Below are positions 52,427-62,121 of a stretch of 64,000 bases of DNA, one piece after another. The stretch's first letter is position 1. Each line of letters starts with the position of its first letter. The notes under the pieces were generated by a model, which had not been told where the DNA came from, made no database searches, and was given only the letters and a program-made list of their open reading frames with translations. Both the position numbers and the translations under genes were made by a program. This DNA comes from CAYJAB01 sp964368305 (GTDB lineage: Bacteria > Bacillota_I > Bacilli_A > Erysipelotrichales > Erysipelotrichaceae). Where the stretch lies: NCBI GenBank assembly GCA_964368305.1, contig CAYJAB010000001.1, forward strand, positions 186,001 to 250,000, read 5' to 3'.

Positions 52427-53260
52427 ATGGCGATTAAAAAATACAAACCGACCACTGCTGGTCGACGTGGTATGACTGGTTTAACGTTTGATGAAATTAC
52501 TACAAACAAACCAGAACGTTCATTAGTTGAGTCACTTTCTAAAAAAGGTGGACGTAACAATAACGGACGTATCACAACTCGTCACCAAGGTGGCGGACAC
52601 AAACGTTTATATCGTATTATCGATTTCAAACGTACAAAAGATGGAATCCCTGCAAGAGTAGCGACAATTGAGTACGATCCAAATCGTAGTGCAAACATCG
52701 CATTACTTGTTTATGCAGATGGAGAAAAACGCTACATCTTAGCTCCAAAAGGGTTAACTGTAGGAATGACAATAATGTCAGGCGCTGAATCTGATATTAA
52801 AGTCGGAAATTCAATGGAAATGGGTCAAATGCCAGAAGGTACTTTCATCCACAACATCGAATTAAAACCTGGTAAAGGTGGACAATTGGCACGTAGTGCT
52901 GGTGTTAGTGCACAAATTCTTGGTAAAGAAGGACGTTACGTAACTGTAAGACTTGCAAGTGGTGAGGTAAGAAGAATCTTAGCAAACTGCCGTGCAACAA
53001 TCGGACAAGTTGGTAATGAAGATCATAACTTAGTAAACCTTGGTAAAGCTGGTAGAAGCCGTTGGATGGGTATTCGTCCAACAGTACGTGGTTCGGTAAT
53101 GAATCCTAACGATCACCCTCATGGTGGTGGTGAGGGACGTTCACCAATCGGTCGTAAATCTCCAATGACACCATGGGGTAAAAAAGCAATGGGTGTTAAA
53201 ACTCGTAAAAAGAAAAATGCGTCTAATAAATTAATCGTAAGACGTCGTAATGAGAAATAG
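52427..53260 (+). CDS. rplB: 50S ribosomal protein L2
   Basis: 277 residues. Peptidyl-transferase proximal protein with the conserved GGEGRSPIGRKSPMTPWG region including His in NDHPHGGGEG. Good AAGGAG SD after a hairpin in the leader gap. Confidence 0.97.
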   Translation: MAIKKYKPTTAGRRGMTGLTFDEITTNKPERSLVESLSKKGGRNNNGRITTRHQGGGHKRLYRIIDFKRTKDGIPARVATIEYDPNRSANIALLVYADGEKRYILAPKGLTVGMTIMSGAESDIKVGNSMEMGQMPEGTFIHNIELKPGKGGQLARSAGVSAQILGKEGRYVTVRLASGEVRRILANCRATIGQVGNEDHNLVNLGKAGRSRWMGIRPTVRGSVMNPNDHPHGGGEGRSPIGRKSPMTPWGKKAMGVKTRKKKNASNKLIVRRRNEK

Positions 53261-53281
53261 GCGAAAGGGAGGAAAGAAATA

Positions 53282-53551
53282 ATGGCTCGTAGTTTAAAAA
53301 AGGGTGCGTTCTGTGATGAACATTTAATGAAAAAAGTTGAAGCATTAGGCACTGGTAAAAAAGAAGTAATTAAGACTTGGTCAAGACGTTCAACAATTTT
53401 CCCTCAATTCGTTGAGCACACATTTGCGGTGTATAACGGGAAAGAACATGTTCCAGTTTATGTAACTGAGGATATGGTTGGACATAAATTAGGTGAGTTT
53501 GTACCTACTCGTAAATTCGGCGGACATGGTTCTGACGATAGAAGGGGTTAG
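53282..53551 (+). CDS. rpsS: 30S ribosomal protein S19
   Basis: 89 residues, starts MARSLKKGAFCDEHLMKK; C-terminal GHKLGEFVPTRKFGGH matches the family. Confidence 0.97.
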   Translation: MARSLKKGAFCDEHLMKKVEALGTGKKEVIKTWSRRSTIFPQFVEHTFAVYNGKEHVPVYVTEDMVGHKLGEFVPTRKFGGHGSDDRRG

Positions 53552-53555
53552 TAAA

Positions 53556-53888
53556 ATGGAAGTAAAAGCAATAGCAAAAACAGTACGTTTATCTCCACGT
53601 AAAGCAAGATTAGTATTGGATTTAATCAGAGGTAAAGATGTAGCGGAAGCTGCAGCAATCTGTAAATTCACTCCTAACTATGCTGCAACAGTAGCGGGAA
53701 AAGTGTTGAAATCAGCGGTTAGTAACGCTGTAAATAACCACGAATTAGATGAATCAAAATTATACGTTAAAACATGTTATGCAGATGCAGGTGTTGTATT
53801 AAAACGCTTTATGCCAAGAGCTAAAGGAAATGCATCTCCAATCATGAAACGTACAAGCCACGTAACAATCGTGGTAGCGGAAAGATAG
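53556..53888 (+). CDS. rplV: 50S ribosomal protein L22
   Basis: 110 residues from ATG 53556 (MEVKAIAKTVRLSPRKARLV), with the beta-hairpin FMPRAKGNASPIMKRTSH that reaches the exit tunnel. An upstream in-frame start inside rpsS is not supported. Confidence 0.97.
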   Translation: MEVKAIAKTVRLSPRKARLVLDLIRGKDVAEAAAICKFTPNYAATVAGKVLKSAVSNAVNNHELDESKLYVKTCYADAGVVLKRFMPRAKGNASPIMKRTSHVTIVVAER

Positions 53889-53898
53889 GGAGGACATT

Positions 53899-54687
53899 AT
53901 GGGTCAAAAAGTACATCCAATAGGAATGCGTGTTGGGGTTATCCGTGATTGGGAATCTCGTTGGTACGCTGAAAAAGAATACGGTACATTATTATTAGAA
54001 GATGTTAAAATTCGTGATTTCATCTTCGCTGAATTAAAAGCTGCTTTAGTTTCTCGTGTAGAAATCGAAAGAAGCAAAAACCGTGTTGAAGTTATCATTA
54101 GAACTGCAAGACCTGGTGTTATCATCGGAACTAACGGAGAATCTATTGAAAACTTAAAGAAAAAAGTAGTTAAATTAACAGCTGGAAAAACAGTTCACAT
54201 TAAAGTTGTGGAAATCGCTAATCCAGATTTAGATGCATTATTAGTTGCTCGTTCAATCGCTGAACAATTAGAACAACGTGCATCATTTAGAACAGCACAA
54301 AAAAGAGCAATTCAAAAAACTATGCGTGCTGGAGCAAAAGGGATCAAAACTATGGTTTCTGGTCGTTTAGGTGGAGCTGATATGGCAAGAAGTGAAGGAT
54401 ACTCAGAAGGTATTGTTCCACTTCATACATTAAGAGCTGATATCGATTATGCACACTATGAAGCAATGACAACTTACGGAATCTTAGGAGTAAAAGTTTG
54501 GATTTGTAGAGGAGAAGTATTACCTGGAAACATGGTAGTTGAACCTGAAGCACCAAAATTCTCAAGAAACGATCGTAAACGTCGTCCTCAACGTGACAAC
54601 CGTCGTCCTAGACCTGATGGAATGCGCACTGAGAATGCAAAAGTTGTAGCAGAAAAACCAGTTACTGAAGTGAAGGAGGGCAATTAG
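53899..54687 (+). CDS. rpsC: 30S ribosomal protein S3
   Basis: 262 residues. KH domain with RPGVIIGTNGESIE, mRNA-entry helicase region, then a C-terminal extension of about 45 residues (after VVEPEAPKFS), Arg/Pro-rich then acidic, longer than Bacillus S3 (218). AGGGAGG SD. Confidence 0.97.
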   Translation: MGQKVHPIGMRVGVIRDWESRWYAEKEYGTLLLEDVKIRDFIFAELKAALVSRVEIERSKNRVEVIIRTARPGVIIGTNGESIENLKKKVVKLTAGKTVHIKVVEIANPDLDALLVARSIAEQLEQRASFRTAQKRAIQKTMRAGAKGIKTMVSGRLGGADMARSEGYSEGIVPLHTLRADIDYAHYEAMTTYGILGVKVWICRGEVLPGNMVVEPEAPKFSRNDRKRRPQRDNRRPRPDGMRTENAKVVAEKPVTEVKEGN

Positions 54688-54689
54688 TT

Positions 54690-55106
54690 ATGTTGATGCC
54701 TAACAGAACAAAATATCGTAGACCACATTTAGTACCTTATGAAGGTAAAACAAAAGCAGGACGTAAAGTTGCTTTTGGTGAATTTGGTTTAGTAGCAGAT
54801 AGTGGAGCATACGTAAGCAACCGTCAAATCGAGTCTGCGCGTATTGCGATGACACGTTATATGAAACGTGGTGGTCAAGTTTGGATTAAAATATTCCCTC
54901 ATTTGGCAATCACTAAAAAACCATTAGAAGTACGTATGGGTTCTGGGAAAGGTGCACCTGAAGGTTGGGTTGCAGTTGTTAAACCAGGACGTGTAATGTT
55001 TGAAGTTGGAGGAGTTAGCGAAGAAATCGCACGCGAAGCTTTCCGTTTAGCTGGTCATAAATTACCAGTAAAAACAAAATTTGTGCGTAGAGGCGAGGAG
55101 GAATAG
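54690..55106 (+). CDS. rplP: 50S ribosomal protein L16
   Basis: 138 residues, MLMPNRTKYRRPH start; binds near the A-site tRNA elbow. MGSGKGAPEGWVAVVKPG block conserved. Confidence 0.97.
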   Translation: MLMPNRTKYRRPHLVPYEGKTKAGRKVAFGEFGLVADSGAYVSNRQIESARIAMTRYMKRGGQVWIKIFPHLAITKKPLEVRMGSGKGAPEGWVAVVKPGRVMFEVGGVSEEIAREAFRLAGHKLPVKTKFVRRGEEE

Positions 55107-55108
55107 TC

Positions 55109-55309
55109 ATGAAAATGAAAGAAATCAGAGATGTAAGCAACGAACAGTTACTTAAAGAGATCGATACTTTAAAAGAAGAACTATTCAATTTACGCTTTCA
55201 ACAAGCAACTGGGCAATTAACAAATTCTTCTCGTATGAAAGAGATTAAGAAAACAATTGCTCGTATTAAAACAGTGATCACTGAGCGTCAGCTTAGTGAA
55301 GTGAAGTAA
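55109..55309 (+). CDS. rpmC: 50S ribosomal protein L29
   Basis: 66-residue two-helix protein by the tunnel exit; LKEELFNLRFQQATGQLTN core conserved. Starts 2 bp after rplP. Confidence 0.96.
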   Translation: MKMKEIRDVSNEQLLKEIDTLKEELFNLRFQQATGQLTNSSRMKEIKKTIARIKTVITERQLSEVK

Positions 55310-55325
55310 GGAGGACACATTGTAT

Positions 55326-55586
55326 ATGGAAAGAACAAATCGTAAAGTATACCGTGGAAAAGTCGTTTCTGATAAAATGGATAAGACAATCGTTGTTGAA
55401 GTTAGTACATCAAAACGTCATCCTCTATACGGGAAACGTGTTAAATATTCAAAGAAATTTACAGCTCATGATGAAATGAATGAAGCTAAAATGGGAGATA
55501 TTGTAGAAATTATGGAAACTCGTCCATTATCTGCAACAAAAAGATTCCGTTTAGTATCAGTTGTTGAAGTAGCTGTAATCCTTTAG
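55326..55586 (+). CDS. rpsQ: 30S ribosomal protein S17
   Basis: 86 residues from ATG 55326, matching the family start (MERTNRKVYRGKVVSDKMDKT). A TTG two codons earlier (55320) sits better relative to AAGGAGG (55308-55314) and could be the true start. Confidence 0.95.
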   Translation: MERTNRKVYRGKVVSDKMDKTIVVEVSTSKRHPLYGKRVKYSKKFTAHDEMNEAKMGDIVEIMETRPLSATKRFRLVSVVEVAVIL

Positions 55587-55607
55587 GAAGATGGAGGTAG
55601 TAGAGAT

Positions 55608-55976
55608 ATGATTCAAAACGAAACCAGATGTCGTGTCGCTGATAATTCAGGCGCGAAAGAAGTATTAGTTATTAGATGTTTAGGAGGAAGTCATCGTCGT
55701 TTTTCTAACATCGGAGATGTAGTAGTATGTGCAGTAAAAGATGCAACACCAGGTGGTGCTGTTAAAAAAGGTGATGTTGTTAAAGCAGTAATCGTAAGAA
55801 CTAAAAAAGGCATTCGTCGTAATAATGGTTCATTCATTCGCTTTGATGACAACGCTGTAGTTGTACTTAAAGACGATAATACGCCACGTGGAACAAGAAT
55901 TTTTGGACCTGTAGCGAGAGAACTTCGTGATAAAGACTTTATGAAAATAGTTTCTTTAGCACCAGAAGTACTATAG
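55608..55976 (+). CDS. rplN: 50S ribosomal protein L14
   Basis: 122 residues, MIQNETRCRVADNSGAKEVLVI start, GPVARELRDKDFMKIVSLAPEVL end. First gene of the spc segment. Confidence 0.97.
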   Translation: MIQNETRCRVADNSGAKEVLVIRCLGGSHRRFSNIGDVVVCAVKDATPGGAVKKGDVVKAVIVRTKKGIRRNNGSFIRFDDNAVVVLKDDNTPRGTRIFGPVARELRDKDFMKIVSLAPEVL

Positions 55977-55985
55977 GAGGGTACC

Positions 55986-56294
55986 ATGAGATTAAAAAAA
56001 GGCGATAAAGTAAAAGTAATCACTGGTCATTATAAAGGAACTGTTGGTGAGATCACTAAAGTATTCCCTAAAGATGATAAAGTTATTGTTGAAGGTGTAA
56101 ACCTTGTTAAAAAACACTTAAAACCAACTCAGGCTAATCCTGAAGGTGGAAAAATCGAAAAAGAAATGCCAATTCATGTATCTAATGTAATGGCATACGA
56201 TTCTAAAGCTAAACAAGCAAGTCGTGTTGGAGTTACAGAAGTGAAAGGTGTAAAAACGCGTGTCTATAAAAAGACTGGCGCTGTTGTTAAATAA
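55986..56294 (+). CDS. rplX: 50S ribosomal protein L24
   Basis: 102 residues; N-terminal KOW motif KKGDKVKVITGHYKGTVGEI. Assembly initiator protein. Confidence 0.96.
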   Translation: MRLKKGDKVKVITGHYKGTVGEITKVFPKDDKVIVEGVNLVKKHLKPTQANPEGGKIEKEMPIHVSNVMAYDSKAKQASRVGVTEVKGVKTRVYKKTGAVVK

Positions 56295-56309
56295 GGAGGT
56301 AAATGAACT

Positions 56310-56852
56310 ATGAATCGTTTAATGGAAAAATATAAAACAGATGTTGTTCCTGCTTTAGTGAAACAGTTTAATTACTCTTCAGTAATGGCTGCACCAAAAG
56401 TAGAAAAAGTAGTTATCAATGTTGGTCTTGGAGAAGCAATCGCTAATCCTAAGATTTTAGATGAAGTAGCTGCTGAATTAGCTACAATTACTGGTCAAAA
56501 ACCAGTAGTTACAAAAGCTAAAAAATCAATTGCGAACTTCAAATTACGTGAAGGTATGCCAATTGGTTGTAAAGTTACATTACGTGGACAAAGAATGTAT
56601 GAATTCTTAGATAAATTAATGAATGTATCATTACCACGTGTACGTGACTTCCGTGGAGTTAGTGCTAACGCATTTGACGGAAGAGGAAATTATACGTTAG
56701 GTGTTAAAGAACAATTAATTTTCCCTGAAATTGATTACGATAAAGTAAACAAAATTCACGGTATGGATATTGTAGTTGTTACAACTGCGAATACAAATGA
56801 AGAAGGACGCGCTTTACTTAAAGAATTAGGTATGCCGTTCGAAAAGAAATAG
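56310..56852 (+). CDS. rplE: 50S ribosomal protein L5
   Basis: 180 residues, 5S rRNA binding; LPRVRDFRGVSANAFDGRGNY conserved. Confidence 0.97.
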   Translation: MNRLMEKYKTDVVPALVKQFNYSSVMAAPKVEKVVINVGLGEAIANPKILDEVAAELATITGQKPVVTKAKKSIANFKLREGMPIGCKVTLRGQRMYEFLDKLMNVSLPRVRDFRGVSANAFDGRGNYTLGVKEQLIFPEIDYDKVNKIHGMDIVVVTTANTNEEGRALLKELGMPFEKK

Positions 56853-56867
56853 GGAGGACACAAAAAA

Positions 56868-57053
56868 ATGGCAAGAAAGGCAATGATTAATAAATGTAAT
56901 CGCCCTCAAAAGTTTAAAGTTCGTGAATATACACGTTGCGAACGTTGTGGACGCCCACATTCAGTTTTAAGTAAATACAAACTATGTCGTATTTGCTTCA
57001 GAGAATTGGCTTACAAAGGTCAAATTCCTGGAGTAAAAAAGGCAAGTTGGTAA
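56868..57053 (+). CDS. rpsN: 30S ribosomal protein S14, type Z
   Basis: 61-residue zinc-binding S14 with Cys24/Cys27 and Cys40/Cys43 (CERC...CRIC). Confidence 0.97.
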   Translation: MARKAMINKCNRPQKFKVREYTRCERCGRPHSVLSKYKLCRICFRELAYKGQIPGVKKASW

Positions 57054-57070
57054 GATAGGAGGACTTTGAC

Positions 57071-57469
57071 ATGATGAATATGACAGATCCAATTGCGGAT
57101 ATGCTTACTAGAATTCGTAACGGTGTGCAAGCACGTCACGATGTTGTAGAAGTTCCTGCAAGTAAAGAAAAAGTTGAAATTGCTCGTATCTTAAAAGAAA
57201 CAGGCTTTATCAACAATTATATCGTTAGTGGAGAATTGAAAAAAACAATCACTATCGTATTAAAATATGGTCCAAATAATGAAAAAATCATTAGCGGAAT
57301 CAAACGTATCTCTAAACCTGGTTTAAGAGTTTACGCACAAGTAGATAGCATTCCTAGAGTATTAAATGGTTTAGGTGTTGCAATTATTTCTACTTCACAA
57401 GGTTTATTAACAGACAAACAAGCTAGAACTAAACATGTTGGCGGTGAAGTAATCGCTTACGTTTGGTAG
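57071..57469 (+). CDS. rpsH: 30S ribosomal protein S8
   Basis: 132 residues; MTDPIADMLTRIRNG and the C-terminal STSQGLLTDKQARTKHVGGE motif. Three in-frame ATGs (57071, 57074, 57080) lie close together after AGGAGG; the first is used here. Confidence 0.96.
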   Translation: MMNMTDPIADMLTRIRNGVQARHDVVEVPASKEKVEIARILKETGFINNYIVSGELKKTITIVLKYGPNNEKIISGIKRISKPGLRVYAQVDSIPRVLNGLGVAIISTSQGLLTDKQARTKHVGGEVIAYVW

Positions 57470-57483
57470 GAGGAAGAAAGTAA

Positions 57484-58029
57484 ATGTCACGTATCGGAAA
57501 TAAGACGATTACCGTTCCTGCAAGTGTTGAAGTTATCATCGCAGCAGGTAATGAGGTGACTGTAAAAGGACCTAAAGGTACTTTATCTCGTAAATTTCAT
57601 TCAGATTTATCTATTGAAAATAACGAAGGTGTTATTACAGTTGCTCGTCCAAATGAACAAAAGCATATTAAACAATTACATGGTACAACACGTGCCTTGT
57701 TAAACAACATGATTGTTGGAGTTAGTGAAGGATTCACAAGAGAATTAGAATTAGTGGGGATTGGTTACCGTGCATCAGTTGCTGGAAACAAATTAACATT
57801 AAATATTGGTTACTCTCATCCAGTTGAGTTTGTACTTGAAGATGGTATTACTGTTGAATGTACAAGTACTACAGATATCAAAGTATCTGGAATCGACAAA
57901 CAACGTGTAGGAGAATGGGCAAGTAACATTCGCGCCAAAAGAAAACCAGAACCTTATAAAGGAAAAGGTATTCGTTATAAAGGTGAAATTATCCGCCGTA
58001 AAGAAGGAAAAACGGCTGCTAAGAAATAG
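57484..58029 (+). CDS. rplF: 50S ribosomal protein L6
   Basis: 181 residues, two duplicated domains; C-terminal signature KRKPEPYKGKGIRYKGE near the sarcin-ricin loop. Confidence 0.97.
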   Translation: MSRIGNKTITVPASVEVIIAAGNEVTVKGPKGTLSRKFHSDLSIENNEGVITVARPNEQKHIKQLHGTTRALLNNMIVGVSEGFTRELELVGIGYRASVAGNKLTLNIGYSHPVEFVLEDGITVECTSTTDIKVSGIDKQRVGEWASNIRAKRKPEPYKGKGIRYKGEIIRRKEGKTAAKK

Positions 58030-58050
58030 TGGGAAAGGAGAAAATAAAAA

Positions 58051-58407
58051 ATGCTTAAGAAAGTTAGTAAAAATTCAGAAAGAATTCGTAGACACGCTCG
58101 TGTCCGCACTAAAGTCAGCGGTACTCCTGAACGCCCACGTTTAAATGTTTTCAGATCAAATGCTCATATCCATGCGCAAATTATTGATGATGTTAACGGA
58201 AAAACATTGGTTTCTTGCAGTAGTGTTGAATTAAAATTAGAAAATGGTGGCAATATTGATGCTGCAAAAACAGTAGGTGCTGAGGTTGCAAAACGTGCAG
58301 TAGCTGCAAATATTAATGAGGTAGTTTTCGATCGTGGTGGCTATGTTTATCACGGACGCGTCCAAGCTTTAGCAGATTCTGCAAGAGAAGCTGGACTTAA
58401 ATTCTAG
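58051..58407 (+). CDS. rplR: 50S ribosomal protein L18
   Basis: 118 residues; 5S rRNA binder with VFRSNAHIHAQIIDD and FDRGGYVYHGRVQALADSAREAGL. Confidence 0.97.
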   Translation: MLKKVSKNSERIRRHARVRTKVSGTPERPRLNVFRSNAHIHAQIIDDVNGKTLVSCSSVELKLENGGNIDAAKTVGAEVAKRAVAANINEVVFDRGGYVYHGRVQALADSAREAGLKF

Positions 58408-58419
58408 GAGGGCTCGAAA

Positions 58420-58932
58420 ATGGAACGTAAACCAAGAAGAGATAATAGAGAACGCGAAAAAGAATTTGAAGAGCGTGTCGTAGTCATCAACCGTGTCACT
58501 AAAGTAGTTAAAGGGGGACGTCGTTTCCGCTTTGCTGCACTAGTTGTAGTTGGTGACAAAAAAGGTCGTGTAGGATTTGGAACAGGTAAAGCGAACGAAG
58601 TACCTGATGCAATCAAAAAAGCAATCGAAGATGCTAAGAAAAACATCGTTAGAGTGCCTATTGTTGGATCTACAATTCCACATGAAATTTTAGGAGTTTA
58701 TGGGGCAGGAGAAGTTATGCTTCGTCCAGCTTCACAAGGTACAGGAGTTATCGCTGGTGGTCCAGTACGTGCAGTACTTGAACTTGCTGGTATCGGTGAT
58801 GTACTTTCTAAATGTATCGGATCACGTACACCAATTAATATGGTACGTGCAACTGTAAAAGCATTAAGCGAGTTAAAAACTGTTGATCAAGTTGCTAAAC
58901 TTCGTGGAATTAGCCGCGAAGAAGTGCGCTAG
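58420..58932 (+). CDS. rpsE: 30S ribosomal protein S5
   Basis: 170 residues; dsRBD-like N-domain (VVINRVTKVVKGGRRFRFAALVV) and the GSRTPINMVRATVKAL end. Normally followed by rpmD (L30); here rplO starts 14 bp later. Confidence 0.97.
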   Translation: MERKPRRDNREREKEFEERVVVINRVTKVVKGGRRFRFAALVVVGDKKGRVGFGTGKANEVPDAIKKAIEDAKKNIVRVPIVGSTIPHEILGVYGAGEVMLRPASQGTGVIAGGPVRAVLELAGIGDVLSKCIGSRTPINMVRATVKALSELKTVDQVAKLRGISREEVR

Positions 58933-58946
58933 AGAGGAGTAAATTA

Positions 58947-59390
58947 ATGAAATTACATGAATTACAATACACTGAAGGTGCTCGTAAAGCTAACGTTAAA
59001 CGCGTTGGTCGTGGACATGGTTCAGGTTTAGGAAAAACATCTGGTAAAGGACAAAAAGGACAAAACTCTCGTAGTGGAGGAGGCGTTTCTTTAGGATTTG
59101 AGGGTGGTCAAACACCAATCTTCCGTCGTATACCAAAACGCGGATTTACAAACTTTACACGTGTAGAATACACAGTTGTAAATCTTGAATCTTTAAATAG
59201 ATTCGAAAATGGTGTTGAAGTTACTCCAACATTATTAAAAGAAGTTGGTCTTGTAAGACAAGAGTTAGATGGTGTGAAAATTTTAGGTCAAGGTACTTTA
59301 GAAAAGAACTTAACTGTAAAAGCACACAAATTCTCTAAGTCTGCAATTGCAGCAATTGAAAAAGCAGGCGGAAAAGTAGAGGTTATCTAG
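58947..59390 (+). CDS. rplO: 50S ribosomal protein L15
   Basis: 147 residues; MKLHELQYTEGARKANVKRVGRGHGSG start. Directly follows rpsE without rpmD. Confidence 0.97.
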   Translation: MKLHELQYTEGARKANVKRVGRGHGSGLGKTSGKGQKGQNSRSGGGVSLGFEGGQTPIFRRIPKRGFTNFTRVEYTVVNLESLNRFENGVEVTPTLLKEVGLVRQELDGVKILGQGTLEKNLTVKAHKFSKSAIAAIEKAGGKVEVI

Positions 59391-59391
59391 T

Positions 59392-60690
59392 ATGATCAAC
59401 ACTTTTGCAAGCATGTTAAAGAATAAAGAAATTCGTAATCGTATTTTATTTACTCTTGCTATGATGCTTGTCTATCGTTTAGGAGCAGCAATACCAGCTC
59501 CTAGAATCGACGCTGTTAAGTTATTATCAGCGGGGATTGGTCAAGATGGAATCTTGGCAATGATGAATTTACTTGGTGGGGGAATGTTACAAAGATTTTC
59601 TATCTTTGCATTGGGTGTTGGTCCTTATATTACTTCAAGTATTATTATTCAGCTATTGGCTACGGAAAATATTATTCCTGCCTTAAGCGAAATGACAAAA
59701 TCTGGGCAGCAAGGTAAACAACAAATGAATAAGATTACTAGATATTTATCTGTAATCTTAGCATTTATTCAAGCCTTTACGATGACTTATGCATTTGATA
59801 TAAGTAATCAAATTGTTATCGATGGAAGTGTCGCAACATATTTATATATTGCTACAATTCTTACTGCTGGTACAATGTTCTTAGGTTGGATTGGTGATAG
59901 AATCACTACACACGGAATTGGTAATGGGGTTTCTATTATCATCTTCGCTGGTATTGTTTCTAACATGCCTTGGCAATTTGTAGAAGTGTATAATACACTT
60001 ATTGCAAATGCTTCTGCAACAAATGCAACAATGGGTATGATTGGATTTGCGGCATATGTGTTTATGTATATCGCAATTATCGTGCTTGTAATCTTTATGA
60101 GCCAAGCTGTGAGAAAAATTCCAATTCAATATACTTCAAGTGCTGTAAGACAACATGGTAATGATATGACTTTCTTACCACTTAAAATCAATTCGGCAAG
60201 TGTAATTCCAGTTATCTTTGCTTCTGCAATCTTAACTGCACCATTAACAATAATGAGTTTCTTCCCAACAACGGAATTTACAACATTTATGACGAATATA
60301 TTGAGTTATACACAACCTGTTGGTTTTGTGCTTTATATTTTATTGATTGTACTGTTCACATTCTTTTACACTAACTTACAAGTTGATCCTCAGAAAATAT
60401 CTGACAACTTGAATAAAAATGGAACTTATATTCCAGGTGTAAGACCAGGACATGATACAAAAGTTTATGTTTCTACTATCTTAAATAGAATCACTGTACT
60501 TGGTGCATCATTCTTATGTTTCATCGCTGCACTTCCGCCATTACTTGGAATGATTTTCACAGAAATGCCTGCGGTTGCTACACTTGGTGGAACAGGGATT
60601 ATCATCGTAGTTGGTGTTGCTCTTGAAACAACGAAGGACTTGACTGGTAAATTAACACAACGTACTTACCACGGGTTCATCAAAAAATAG
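59392..60690 (+). CDS. secY: Preprotein translocase subunit SecY
   Basis: Ten-span channel subunit of 432 residues. Plug/TM2 region (LNLLGGGMLQRFSIFALGVGPYITSSIIIQLL), cytoplasmic loop VRKIPIQYTSSA and ISDNLNKNGTYIPGVRPG conserved. Works with SecE encoded at 23.1 kb. Starts 1 bp after rplO. Confidence 0.97.
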   Translation: MINTFASMLKNKEIRNRILFTLAMMLVYRLGAAIPAPRIDAVKLLSAGIGQDGILAMMNLLGGGMLQRFSIFALGVGPYITSSIIIQLLATENIIPALSEMTKSGQQGKQQMNKITRYLSVILAFIQAFTMTYAFDISNQIVIDGSVATYLYIATILTAGTMFLGWIGDRITTHGIGNGVSIIIFAGIVSNMPWQFVEVYNTLIANASATNATMGMIGFAAYVFMYIAIIVLVIFMSQAVRKIPIQYTSSAVRQHGNDMTFLPLKINSASVIPVIFASAILTAPLTIMSFFPTTEFTTFMTNILSYTQPVGFVLYILLIVLFTFFYTNLQVDPQKISDNLNKNGTYIPGVRPGHDTKVYVSTILNRITVLGASFLCFIAALPPLLGMIFTEMPAVATLGGTGIIIVVGVALETTKDLTGKLTQRTYHGFIKK

Positions 60691-60700
60691 AGGTGTTTCC

Positions 60701-61348
60701 ATGAATGTATTAATTATGGGAGCTGCTGGTAGTGGTAAAGGAACAATGTCTAGTAAAATTACAAGTGAATATGGTATCAATCATATTTCTACAGGCGATA
60801 TGTTTCGTGCAGCTATTAAGCAACAAACACCACTTGGGATAGAAGCACAAAAGTATATAGATAAAGGGGAGTTAGTCCCTGATGAAATTACAATAAATAT
60901 GGCTTTAGACAAAGTGCAAAATGGTAATTTTGAAAATGGATATCTATTAGATGGGTTTCCACGTACATTACCACAAGCAATTGCATTTGATAAAATGTCA
61001 AAAGAAGTGAATAAGACAATAGATATTGTAATTAGTTTAAATGTAAATCTTGAAGCATTGGCGGATAGAATTACAGGTAGACGCATTTGCGAAAATTGTG
61101 GATCTGTTTATCACATTGAATATAATCCTAGTAAGGAAGATGGAATTTGTGATAAATGCGCACATAAATTATACCAAAGAGCTGATGATACTTATGAAGG
61201 TATCAAGGTTCGTCTTGATTTATATGATAATATGACTAAACCAGTTTTAGACTATTATCGTAATTTAGGAGACGTAGTCGATATAGATGCTACACAAAAT
61301 ATTGAAAAAGTGTGGTATGATATTAGACAAGCATTGGAGAATATCTAA
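60701..61348 (+). CDS. adk: Adenylate kinase
   Basis: 215 residues. P-loop GAAGSGKGT; LID domain with a four-Cys zinc site (Cys130, Cys133, Cys150, Cys153); GFPRTLPQA motif. Its stop overlaps the map start (TAATG). Confidence 0.97.
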   Translation: MNVLIMGAAGSGKGTMSSKITSEYGINHISTGDMFRAAIKQQTPLGIEAQKYIDKGELVPDEITINMALDKVQNGNFENGYLLDGFPRTLPQAIAFDKMSKEVNKTIDIVISLNVNLEALADRITGRRICENCGSVYHIEYNPSKEDGICDKCAHKLYQRADDTYEGIKVRLDLYDNMTKPVLDYYRNLGDVVDIDATQNIEKVWYDIRQALENI

Positions 61349-62121
61349 TGATCACAACAAAATCCAATCGTGAAATAACGATTATGCGTGAAGCAGGAAG
61401 AATTGCAGCATTGGCTTTGTATGAAGTTGGTGCAGCGATTCGACCAGGCATCACCACTGCGCAGTTAGATAAAATTGCGGAGAGGGTTATTGTAGAAAAT
61501 GGAGCTATTCCTTCTTTTAAAGGATATCATGGCTTTCCAAGTACAATTTGTGCATCAATAAATTCTGTTTTGGTTCATGGTATACCAGATAAAACAGTGC
61601 TAAAAAATGGTGATATTATCTCAATTGATGTTGGAGCATGTTATAAAGGATATCATGGTGATAATGCTTGTACATTCGCGGTTGGAGAGATCAGTGATGA
61701 GGCTTTACAACTAATGGAAGTTACAAAAAATTCATTATATGAAGGACTAAAACATGTTAAAGCAGGAAATCGCTTAGGTGATGTTTGCCATGCGATTGGT
61801 GATTATGTTATGTCACGAGGTTATTCAGTGCCTTATGATTATACAGGTCATGGGATTGGAAGTGCTTTGCACGAAGATCCTGCTATTCCAAATTATGGGG
61901 ATCCTAATGTAGGTGTTATTCTAAAAGAAGGAATGACATTAGCAATTGAACCGATGGTTCATGTAGGAAAACCATTTACCAAAGTGCTAAGTGATGATTG
62001 GACTGTTGTAACAAAAGACAATTCACTCACTGCACACTATGAACATACTGTCTTAGTAACTAAAGACGGATATGAAATCCTAACTGTACAAAAAAAGGAG
62101 GATTCCACTCAAAATGGGTAA
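61348..62121 (+). CDS. map: Methionine aminopeptidase, type I
   Basis: Removes initiator methionine. 257 residues with metal ligands in ISIDVGACYKGYHGDNACTF, GHGIGSALHEDP and AIEPMV plus the Glu near the end (EHTVLV). Overlaps infA by 8 bp. Confidence 0.96.
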   Translation: MITTKSNREITIMREAGRIAALALYEVGAAIRPGITTAQLDKIAERVIVENGAIPSFKGYHGFPSTICASINSVLVHGIPDKTVLKNGDIISIDVGACYKGYHGDNACTFAVGEISDEALQLMEVTKNSLYEGLKHVKAGNRLGDVCHAIGDYVMSRGYSVPYDYTGHGIGSALHEDPAIPNYGDPNVGVILKEGMTLAIEPMVHVGKPFTKVLSDDWTVVTKDNSLTAHYEHTVLVTKDGYEILTVQKKEDSTQNG

